Assembly: GCA_938046115.1 (NCBI GenBank)
Contig: CALIXX010000047.1
Location: forward strand, 1 to 6,325
Source of the DNA: an uncultured Candidatus Saccharibacteria bacterium
GTDB taxonomy: Bacteria > Patescibacteriota > Saccharimonadia > Saccharimonadales > Saccharimonadaceae
DNA: 6,325 nt
Direction: 5' to 3'
Positions 1 to 5,985 of the stretch are shown one piece after another (position 1 is the first letter of the stretch; every line of letters starts with the position of its first letter). The notes under the pieces are model-generated. The model made no database searches and had not been told where the DNA came from. It saw only the letters and a program-made list of their open reading frames with translations. The translations under genes and the position numbers were made by a program.

Positions 1-2
1 AA

Positions 3-116
3 AAGCAAAACCGCATCGCCAAGCTGCCGCGCAAAAAAACCGCCCTTGAAGTGCAGGGTAGTAGTGTGGCCAAAACGATGACAACACCAGCCAATACAGC
101 GTACGCCAGCGAGTAG
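3..116 (+). CDS. C-terminal end of an unidentified upstream gene (partial)
   Basis: An open frame runs from the window edge to a TAG stop at 114-116 and encodes the last 37 residues of a protein that starts outside the window. The tail is basic at first (Lys/Arg-rich, including LPRKK) and then polar and Ala/Thr-rich, ending in YASE. I see no domain or catalytic motif. In many dcw clusters the gene directly before the class B PBP is a small FtsL-like divisome protein, so position makes FtsL a candidate, but nothing in the visible residues proves it. The stop is in the same frame as the following PBP start and only one codon (CCC) separates them, so translational coupling is likely. Reality of the coding frame is fairly likely; its function is unknown. 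Confidence 0.55.
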   Translation, partial: KQNRIAKLPRKKTALEVQGSSVAKTMTTPANTAYASE

Positions 117-119
117 CCC

Positions 120-1874
120 ATGCTGCAGCGCCATCTTGCTACGCCACGCGCTCAGGCGCTCGCCACTGTGCTCGGCGGGCTACTTGTGGTGTTTGTGTTG
201 CGCCTGGGGTATGTGCAATTGCTGCAGCACGACTACTATGTGTCGCAGGCCGATAGCGAGCAAGTCAAGCAATTTCGTCTGCGCGCCCAGCGCGGTGAGA
301 TATACACCATGGATGGTACTACTCCCGCCAAACTCGTCATGAACGAGACGGTCTATACCGTGTGGGCCGACCCAATGGCCGTGACGGATGCAGATAAGAT
401 CGTAGCGGTGCTCAACCAGGTGGCTGGCGGCAATGTGCGTGAGAATTTTCGCCAATACATCACGCGTAAGCCAAGCCGTTACCAAGTGCTTGCCACCAAA
501 GTGAGCCGTAAGCAGGCTGAACTTATTAAGAAAGAGAATCTTGCTGGGGTGGGCTTTGATGCAATGAGCCAGCGCGTCTACCCAGAGGGGCAGTTGGCCA
601 GCCAAGTGCTGGGCTTTGTCGATGCCGAGGGTAAGGGGAAGTACGGCTTCGAACAGGCCAATGATGATAAACTGCGCGGCACAGATGGGGTGCTTAAGAC
701 AGTGACAGATATCCGCTCAGTACCGCTGACGATTGGCCGGACGAATATCAACCAGCCTGCTAAGAATGGGACCAACATGGTACTGACGATCGATCGCAAC
801 ATCCAGACGAGGGTCGAGCAAGCGCTCGTCGATGGGGCTAAGCGCAGCGGTGCGACTGATGTCAGTGCTGTCGTAATGAATCCGCAGAACGGTCAGGTCT
901 TAGCCATGGCCAACCTCCCTACCTATGACCCGTCCAACCTGAAGACGATCAAAAGCGTCGCCGCGCTCAACAACAACACCATCACCACGCCATACGAGCC
1001 GGGCTCTGATATCAAGACATTCACAGTGGCAACGGGTATCGACAAAGGGGTTATCACGCCGCAAACGACGTACAATAATACCGATAGCATCAAGGTAGAC
1101 GACATCACTATCGGCAATGCCAGCAAGGGCCAGACGGGCAATATTACTATGCAGCACGCTCTCAATTGGTCGCTCAACACCGGTATGGTCACGGTGGCGC
1201 AGCGCCTGGGCAATGGCAGCTACATCACTCGCCAGGCGCGCGACACAATGTATGACTACTTCCACAAGCGCTTTCGTCTTGGGCAGCTGACGGGGATAGA
1301 GCTGGCTGGTGAGGCTAAGGGTAATATCATCTCGCCCACTCAGCAGCAGGGCAATGCCGTGCGCTACTCCAACATGTCCTTTGGCCAGGGGATGGATGCG
1401 ACGATGCTGCAGGTCTCGGCCGGCTTTAGCGCGATTATCAATGGTGGGACGTACTATAGCCCCACCGTCATCGCGGGGACGATTGACGACAATGGCACCT
1501 TTGCCAAGGCGGCACGCAAAGCTTCGTATGATCATGTTATCAAGCCGCAGTCATCCGCCACTGTGCGCGAAATGGTACACCAAGCGCGCCAGGCCTTTTA
1601 TGCGGGTGGTGACCGCACGGGATTCTATATTGGTGGCAAGACGGGTACATCGCAAACCATCAAGGATGGTAAGTATATTTCGAATCAAACCATCGGCACC
1701 TACCTCGGTTTTGGTGGGGAGGTTGGCAAAACACCAGCGTATGTTATTATGGTGGAGGTTTCGGGCAAAGGGCTGAATATGCAGGGGGGTCGAGATGCTC
1801 ACCCGATTTTCACGGATATATCTAATTGGTTGCTCGACTATATGAAGCTCGAGCCGAAAGGACACACACCATAA
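120..1874 (+). CDS. Class B penicillin-binding protein (FtsI/PBP2-type peptidoglycan transpeptidase)
   Basis: This 584-residue protein is a membrane-anchored DD-transpeptidase that cross-links peptidoglycan stem peptides outside the membrane and is the usual partner of the SEDS polymerase FtsW. It has a short cytoplasmic tail, one membrane segment (about residues 12-36), a PBP dimerisation domain (about 55-215, opening with RGEIYTMDG at 58-66) and a transpeptidase domain (about 245-570). All three penicilloyl-serine motifs are visible: SxxK as SDIK at 296-299 (preceded by EPG), SxN as SLN at 351-353, and KTGT at 507-510. There are no PASTA repeats. Length is normal for the family. The ATG at 120 is chosen because it lies three bases after the upstream stop and places the membrane anchor correctly; a Shine-Dalgarno site is weak or absent. 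The stop overlaps the mraY start (TAATG). Division (FtsI) rather than elongation (PBP2) is inferred from context. Confidence 0.95.
   Translation: MLQRHLATPRAQALATVLGGLLVVFVLRLGYVQLLQHDYYVSQADSEQVKQFRLRAQRGEIYTMDGTTPAKLVMNETVYTVWADPMAVTDADKIVAVLNQVAGGNVRENFRQYITRKPSRYQVLATKVSRKQAELIKKENLAGVGFDAMSQRVYPEGQLASQVLGFVDAEGKGKYGFEQANDDKLRGTDGVLKTVTDIRSVPLTIGRTNINQPAKNGTNMVLTIDRNIQTRVEQALVDGAKRSGATDVSAVVMNPQNGQVLAMANLPTYDPSNLKTIKSVAALNNNTITTPYEPGSDIKTFTVATGIDKGVITPQTTYNNTDSIKVDDITIGNASKGQTGNITMQHALNWSLNTGMVTVAQRLGNGSYITRQARDTMYDYFHKRFRLGQLTGIELAGEAKGNIISPTQQQGNAVRYSNMSFGQGMDATMLQVSAGFSAIINGGTYYSPTVIAGTIDDNGTFAKAARKASYDHVIKPQSSATVREMVHQARQAFYAGGDRTGFYIGGKTGTSQTIKDGKYISNQTIGTYLGFGGEVGKTPAYVIMVEVSGKGLNMQGGRDAHPIFTDISNWLLDYMKLEPKGHTP
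1856..1862 (+). promoter_or_regulatory. Ribosome binding site for mraY
   Basis: GAAAGGA lies inside the last codons of the PBP gene, 11 bases before the ATG at 1874. It supports the 1874 start over the in-frame upstream ATG at 1826, which would add 16 hydrophilic residues unlike MraY and a 49-base overlap with the PBP gene. Confidence 0.6.
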
Positions 1875-2902
1875 TGAACCTCACCACACTCGTTCGCGAG
1901 CTCAACGCGACATTTCTCCTCAGCGTCGCGGCCTTTTTGCTGGCGATGGCCCTCACGCCGCTCTATACTTACTTTGCATATCGTTATAAGTTCTGGAAAA
2001 AACAGCGGGCCGCGAGCACAACGGGCGAGGAGTTGACGGTCTTTACCAAGCTGCATGCCGATAAATTTACGCGCGATATCCCCACTATGGCAGGGATGGT
2101 TGGTATTGTGGCCATTGCTGTGGTGACGCTGGGGTTTAATCTCGACCGAGCCCAGACCTGGCTCCCACTGGCAGCATTGCTTGGCGGTGGGGCAGTGGGG
2201 CTGCTGGACGATGTGATCAATATCAATAGTGATGGCTCGGGCTCGGCAGGCCTGCGCGCCTGGCTGAAGTTCTCAATGATCGCGGTGATGGCGGCGGTAC
2301 TGGCCTGGTTCTTTTACGTTAAGCTGGGCTATACAACAGTGCATGTGCCGTACTTTGGCGACTGGCAGCTCGGCCCGTGGATTGTCCCGCTTTTTATCTT
2401 TGCGGTGGTAGCAACTGGCAATGCAGTGAATATTAGCGATGGCCTGGATGGTCTGGCTGGTGGACTGCTGGCGGTGAGCTATTGCATCTTCGGGGTGATT
2501 GCCTTGCTGCAGGGGCATTTGCAGTTGGCAGGCTTTTGCTTCACCGTAGTGGGAGTGCTGCTGAGCTACCTGTGGTTTAATATCTATCCAGCACGGTTCT
2601 TTATGGGCGATGTGGGGAGCTTTGCCTTTGGGACGAGCCTAGGCGTCGTGGCGATGCTGACGAATACGCTGTTTTTGCTGCCGGTCATTGGTGTGCTGTT
2701 TGTGGTAGAGGCGGGCTCGAGCCTTATTCAAATCCTCAGTAAGAAGTTCTTTCACCGTAAAGTGTTTATCTCGGCACCAATTCATCAGCACTTCCAAGCA
2801 GTCGGTTGGCCAGAGGTGAAGGTGACGATGCGTTTCTGGGTAATCTCTTGCGTGACAGGCTTTATTGGCCTGATGATGGCGCTGGGTGGGGGGCACATCT
2901 AG
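1874..2902 (+). CDS. mraY: Phospho-N-acetylmuramoyl-pentapeptide transferase MraY
   Basis: MraY transfers phospho-MurNAc-pentapeptide from UDP to undecaprenyl phosphate, making lipid I on the inner face of the membrane. The 342-residue length is normal and the protein is a chain of hydrophobic segments (about ten expected). Family motifs appear in order: HADK then IPTMAG (61-74), LLDD (110-113) with the Asp pair, NISDGLDGLAGG (186-197), FMGDVGS (243-249) with catalytic Asp246, and APIHQHF (301-307) followed by GWPE and RFW. The usual HHH triplet reads HQH, with the first and third His (304, 306) kept. The ATG at 1874 overlaps the PBP stop as TAATG and has its own ribosome binding site, indicating coupled translation. 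The next gene starts one base after its TAG stop. Other members of the polyprenyl-phosphate transferase family (such as WecA) are less likely because of the MraY-type HxH loop and the gene context. Confidence 0.96.
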   Translation: MNLTTLVRELNATFLLSVAAFLLAMALTPLYTYFAYRYKFWKKQRAASTTGEELTVFTKLHADKFTRDIPTMAGMVGIVAIAVVTLGFNLDRAQTWLPLAALLGGGAVGLLDDVININSDGSGSAGLRAWLKFSMIAVMAAVLAWFFYVKLGYTTVHVPYFGDWQLGPWIVPLFIFAVVATGNAVNISDGLDGLAGGLLAVSYCIFGVIALLQGHLQLAGFCFTVVGVLLSYLWFNIYPARFFMGDVGSFAFGTSLGVVAMLTNTLFLLPVIGVLFVVEAGSSLIQILSKKFFHRKVFISAPIHQHFQAVGWPEVKVTMRFWVISCVTGFIGLMMALGGGHI

Positions 2903-2903
2903 A

Positions 2904-4262
2904 ATGGCTGCTGCTCGCCGCATCCGTGCTGCTCACCGATCAGCTTCGGCTCGGTCGGCTCAGCCAGTGCGCCGCGAGCAACGTAGTACTACCTCCGCTC
3001 CATCTGTCGCTGTGCCACGTTTGCACCGGCCGGATTATCAGATTATCCTCTGGGTGGGGCTGCTCATGCTGCTGGGCCTGGTAGTGATGTATGCCATTGG
3101 CCCGCAGCGTGCCAATGTGCTCAACTCTGCGCACAACACCAACTACTACACCGATGGCTACTTTGCCATCAAGCAGACGGTGAGCTTGCTGCTGTCAATT
3201 AGCGCCTTTGTGGGGCTGTCGCTCGTGCCCTTTGCATGGTTGCGCCAGAAGGCAGGTACGCTGCTAGCGAGCGGTTTTGTGCTGTGTGCGCTGTTGTTTG
3301 TCCTTGGTAATATGCTGCATGTCTCGGCGATTGCTCAGTGTAGCCTTGGGGCATGTCGCTGGTTCTCGCTGGGGCCACTGGGGAGCTTCCAGCCAGCCGA
3401 GATGCTGAAGTTTGGCATGCTTATCTATATGGCACTCTTTCTTGGCAAACGAATGCGTCAGGGGGTGATAAACGACCTCCACCAGACGATCATCCCCATG
3501 GTAATTATGATGTGTGCAGCGCTCTTTTTCGTGATATTTTTGCAAAAGGATATGGGCACGGGCCTAGCGCTCACCGCCATGGTAGCATGCATGGTAGTAA
3601 TGAGTGGCATGAGCTGGCGCTGGCTGGCTTACCTAGCAGCGGGCTGCGTGGCGCTGGTGCTGCTGCTCATCGTCATTGCGCCGCACCGCATGGAGCGGGT
3701 GGCGACCTTCTTCCAGGGGGATGATCACGCGGCCAGTAGCAACGATGATGGCTACCACATCAAGAATGCCAAGATTGCACTGGGTACAGGTGGGCTATTT
3801 GGCCTGGGTATTGGCAACAGCATCCAAGCGACCGGCTATCTCCCTGAGGCGATTAATGACTCAGTCTTTGCTATCATTGGTGAAACGTTTGGCTTTGTGG
3901 GGACGGTGGTCGTGCTAGCGCTGTTTGCAGCGCTGCTGCTGCGCCTACTGAGGATTGCCGAGCGTTTGCCTGATGCAACAATGCGCCTGGTGGTAGCTGG
4001 AGTCTTTGGCTGGCTGGGCGCACATGTTATGCTAAATGTAGCGTCGATGATTGGAGTCTTCCCACTGACGGGTATTACGCTGCCATTGCTGAGCTTTGGT
4101 GGCACCAGTATGGTATTTATTGCTGGTGCGCTTGGTCTGGCCTTCCAATTATCACGCCAGGCAGCTTACCAACCAATCAACGAAAAGGAGACCTCTCATG
4201 AAGCTACTGGCAGTCGGCGGTGGATCGGGCGGGCACGTTACGCCGGTCGTCGCCGTCATTAA
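2904..4262 (+). CDS. ftsW: SEDS-family peptidoglycan glycosyltransferase FtsW
   Basis: FtsW polymerises lipid II into glycan strands at the septum with its class B PBP partner. The 452-residue protein has an Arg-rich cytoplasmic tail of about 45 residues, then about ten membrane segments starting near HRPDY (41-45). SEDS motifs are GACRW...FQPAE (149-166), QKDMGTG (214-220), GYHIKNAKIALGTGG (283-297), GYLPEAINDSVFAIIGE (311-327) and PLTGITLPLLSFGGTSM (387-403). The extracellular loop before GYH is acidic (D273, D274, D281, D282) but lacks the common DP sequence. The ATG at 2904, one base after the mraY stop, is preferred; an in-frame GTG at 2886 would add six residues and overlap mraY. Upstream is only a G-rich stretch (about 2884-2893), so coupling to mraY is likely. 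The basic C-terminal tail overlaps murG by 65 bases. RodA is the alternative, but the neighbours favour FtsW. Confidence 0.93.
   Translation: MAAARRIRAAHRSASARSAQPVRREQRSTTSAPSVAVPRLHRPDYQIILWVGLLMLLGLVVMYAIGPQRANVLNSAHNTNYYTDGYFAIKQTVSLLLSISAFVGLSLVPFAWLRQKAGTLLASGFVLCALLFVLGNMLHVSAIAQCSLGACRWFSLGPLGSFQPAEMLKFGMLIYMALFLGKRMRQGVINDLHQTIIPMVIMMCAALFFVIFLQKDMGTGLALTAMVACMVVMSGMSWRWLAYLAAGCVALVLLLIVIAPHRMERVATFFQGDDHAASSNDDGYHIKNAKIALGTGGLFGLGIGNSIQATGYLPEAINDSVFAIIGETFGFVGTVVVLALFAALLLRLLRIAERLPDATMRLVVAGVFGWLGAHVMLNVASMIGVFPLTGITLPLLSFGGTSMVFIAGALGLAFQLSRQAAYQPINEKETSHEATGSRRWIGRARYAGRRRH
4183..4190 (+). promoter_or_regulatory. Strong ribosome binding site for murG
   Basis: AAAAGGAG, inside the 3' part of ftsW, lies 7 bases before the ATG at 4198. 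It is the clearest Shine-Dalgarno site in the window and fixes the murG start there, rather than at the in-frame ATG at 4096, which would add 34 residues copied from the ftsW coding region before the conserved N-terminus. Confidence 0.85.
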
Positions 4263-5349
4263 TGAAATCGCAGCCCTCCAGCCCGATGTGCAGGTGACCT
4301 TCGTCTGCGATAAGGCCTTCGCTAGCCAATCGCGCGGGCTCATGCAGCACGCTGCGGTGCCAGTGCAGGTGCGGACAATCGCCGCGGGCAAGTTCCGGCG
4401 CTACCAGCACCTCAGTATGCTGCGCCAGTTGCTGATGCCAAGTATTGTCCTAGCTAATGTATGTGATATCTTCAAGATCCTGGCTGGCGTGTGTCAGAGC
4501 CTCTGGCTGGTGCTGCGCTGGCGGCCAGATGTGATCTTTGCTAAGGGAGGGTTTGTGTGCTTGCCGGTTGGCATTGCGGCGCGTTGCCTACGCGTACCAG
4601 TAGTGATTCACGACTCCGATGCTCGCCCTGGCCTGACCAACCGTGTGATGGCACGTTGGGCAGCAGCGATTGCTACGGGCTGGCCACTCAAGCATTACCA
4701 CTATCCAGCATCGCGTAGCCGCTATGTGGGGGTGCCGATTGGCGCTGATTTTCACCCACTCACTCCGGCTCAGCGGCAGCAGGCACGGCAGACCTTCTCG
4801 CTTGATCCACACAAGCCACTAGTCGTTGCTACCGGCGGTGGTCTTGGCTCGGCTATTATCAATCATGCGGTGCTGCGCGCTGCCGATGACCTGCTGGCTG
4901 CTGGCATGCAGGTTTATCTGGTAGCGGGCAAGGGCAATTACGATGCCGCCCAGGCTAAAGCGCCGCAGCACCCCGATTTTCACTGCGTACCCTTCGTTTT
5001 CGAGCATATGGCGCAATTGCTCGGCGCAGCCGATGTAGTAGTATCACGCGCTAGTGCCACCTTCACACAAGAGCTCGCTGGCCTCGCGCAGGCGGCTATC
5101 TTGGTGCCAGCCCATCACCTGGGCGACCAACGCAAAAATGCTGCCATCTATGCTGAAGCCAAGGCTGCGCTAGTCTTGCAAGATGACGCCTTAGAGCAGA
5201 GTGATGCCCTTGGCCAAGCCATTCTTACCCTCATACGCGACCCTGCGCAGCGCCAGCAGCTCGCTCAGCGCCTCCACACTTATGCACGTCCCCACGCCGC
5301 CCGCGACGTTGCGCAAATGGTAGTGGAGACGGCTCGGCGTCAGAAGTAG
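4198..5349 (+). CDS. murG: UDP-N-acetylglucosamine:lipid I GlcNAc transferase MurG
   Basis: MurG is a peripheral cytoplasmic GT-B glycosyltransferase that adds GlcNAc to lipid I, giving lipid II. The 383-residue protein begins MKLLAVGGGSGGHVTP, whose Gly-rich loop (7-16) is the family's first signature. FAKGGFVCLP (114-123) and HDSDARPGLTNR (138-149) complete the acceptor domain. The C-terminal UDP-GlcNAc domain has GGGLGS (213-218) and SRASATFTQE through GDQRKNA (283-315), where E292 and Q311 keep the 19-residue spacing of the nucleotide-sugar-binding Glu and Gln of E. coli MurG. A hydrophobic stretch near residues 75-107 may help membrane association. The start follows a strong ribosome binding site inside ftsW, so murG can be initiated independently of the ftsW stop. 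Length is slightly above the usual 355-365. It is the last gene of the cluster before a hairpin-rich spacer. Confidence 0.96.
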   Translation: MKLLAVGGGSGGHVTPVVAVINEIAALQPDVQVTFVCDKAFASQSRGLMQHAAVPVQVRTIAAGKFRRYQHLSMLRQLLMPSIVLANVCDIFKILAGVCQSLWLVLRWRPDVIFAKGGFVCLPVGIAARCLRVPVVIHDSDARPGLTNRVMARWAAAIATGWPLKHYHYPASRSRYVGVPIGADFHPLTPAQRQQARQTFSLDPHKPLVVATGGGLGSAIINHAVLRAADDLLAAGMQVYLVAGKGNYDAAQAKAPQHPDFHCVPFVFEHMAQLLGAADVVVSRASATFTQELAGLAQAAILVPAHHLGDQRKNAAIYAEAKAALVLQDDALEQSDALGQAILTLIRDPAQRQQLAQRLHTYARPHAARDVAQMVVETARRQK

Positions 5350-5376
5350 GGTAGGTAAGACCAGAACGCACATCTC

Positions 5377-5397
5377 ACTCCGTCAAAATGACGGGGT
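5377..5397 (+). terminator. Hairpin 28 bases after murG, possible terminator
   Basis: ACTCCGTCA (5377-5385) and TGACGGGGT (5389-5397) form a 9-bp stem with one T-G wobble and an AAA loop. It starts 28 bases after the murG stop, where an operon end would be expected. The following bases (TCTTCACC) are only mildly T-rich, so it may be a weak or Rho-assisted terminator, or an mRNA 3' stabiliser. A weaker 5-bp inverted repeat, CCACT/AGTGG, follows at 5404-5422. Confidence 0.5.
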
Positions 5398-5446
5398 TCT
5401 TCACCACTTGAGAGTTCAGTGGCCAGTTAATTCGGTTGACTGTTTT

Positions 5447-5463
5447 AAAGGCTAGTAGCCTTT
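5447..5463 (+). terminator. Perfect 7-bp hairpin overlapping the ftsQ-like promoter
   Basis: AAAGGCT (5447-5453) and AGCCTTT (5457-5463) are exact inverted repeats around an AGT loop, with an AT-rich base preceded by TTTT. The final TTT of the right arm is shared with the proposed -35 box. It could end transcription from the murG side before the new promoter, though there is no long T tract. A binding site for a regulator is an alternative. Confidence 0.45.
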
Positions 5464-5491
5464 GCCAACAACCAACCATCTACGGTATAAT
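5462..5491 (+). promoter_or_regulatory. Sigma70-type promoter for the ftsQ-like gene
   Basis: TTGCCA at 5462-5467 (five of six consensus -35 bases) is 18 bases from a perfect TATAAT at 5486-5491. The expected start of transcription is near 5498, only about 7 bases before the ATG at 5505, and there is no Shine-Dalgarno site between. The transcript would therefore be leaderless or nearly so. This is the only convincing promoter in the window and it separates the ftsQ-like gene from the murG operon. Confidence 0.75.
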
Positions 5492-5504
5492 GGCCTGTAG
5501 CATC

Positions 5505-5973
5505 ATGGGCTTTCGCACAAAACAAACACCACCACCAGCGCGCCGCCGAGCTGCCAAGAATAAGAGGGAAGAGCAGCCCCAGCGCAGCACCTATACCTAC
5601 CGACGCAACCGGACACTAACCGGTAGCTTAGTGAGCCGCGTGCCGAGTGCGGGCGAGTCTAAGGCGCAGCTGCGGTCGCCGCGTATGCATGCGCATGATT
5701 TGCGCCGGACGCGCCGCCGCGTGGCACTGTCGCTTGGAGTGGTAGTGGGGCTGCTGGCTGCAGTGTGGTTTGCGCTCGATAACGTCATTGCGACACCAGT
5801 TGTTGCAGGCAATCTCACCAGCAACCATCAGCTCTACCAAGCCAAGATCAACGACTATCTCACTGCCCATCCGCTGGAGCGTTTTCGCTTTGCACTCAAT
5901 ACTAGTCGGCTGGCGGCCTATCTCCAGACGCATGATTGCCCCGAAGTGGCCGCAGTGCTTCCAGCCACGCAGC
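5505..5973 (+). CDS. FtsQ/DivIB-like cell division protein, N-terminal part (truncated)
   Basis: About 157 residues are visible before the reading frame passes into unrelated sequence. The N-terminus is a long cytoplasmic tail rich in Arg, Lys and Pro (1-71), followed by a single membrane segment (about 73-91) and the start of an extracytoplasmic POTRA-like domain: VVAGN (99-103), a Tyr/Ile-containing helix, RFRFALN (126-132) and a second helix ending in CPEVAAV (145-151). This order is typical of FtsQ/DivIB, which bridges early and late divisome proteins. The beta domain that should follow is missing because of the join near 5955-5985. Beyond that the frame continues to a stop at 6084-6086, but those residues are an out-of-frame reading of ccsB and are not part of the protein. 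The ATG at 5505 is chosen because it follows the promoter; earlier in-frame starts lie in or before the -10 box. The exact end is uncertain. Confidence 0.75.
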
Positions 5974-5985
5974 AAGCTGGCCTGG
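5955..5985. other. Probable chimeric junction between two genomes
   Basis: FtsQ-like coding sequence is recognisable in one frame up to about 5958, and CcsB coding sequence in a different frame from about 5974. No stop, start, intergenic sequence, attachment site, insertion sequence end or repeat separates them. Both genes are cut in their interior. Codon bias changes at the same place. Together this fits an assembly or amplification chimera better than a natural rearrangement, though a natural breakpoint cannot be excluded from sequence alone. The breakpoint is placed only to within a few tens of bases. Confidence 0.8.

Noticed and set aside
900..1535. A 211-codon open frame on the minus strand
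   Set aside because: It lies wholly opposite the transpeptidase domain of the PBP, shows no recognisable motif, and is explained by codon bias of the plus-strand gene.
2886..2903. GTG start for ftsW
   Set aside because: It is possible but adds only six residues (MGGTSR) overlapping mraY; the ATG at 2904 sits right after the mraY stop and suits the coupled layout better.
5436..5441. TTGACT as an alternative -35 box or as a TTG start codon for the ftsQ-like gene
   Set aside because: No -10 box lies 16-19 bases downstream, and a TTG start here would be upstream of the promoter and would translate through both hairpin arms.
5350..5504. A small RNA, riboswitch or attachment site in the murG to ftsQ-like spacer
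   Set aside because: Apart from the hairpins and promoter I see no tRNA-like fold, direct repeats or known riboswitch core.
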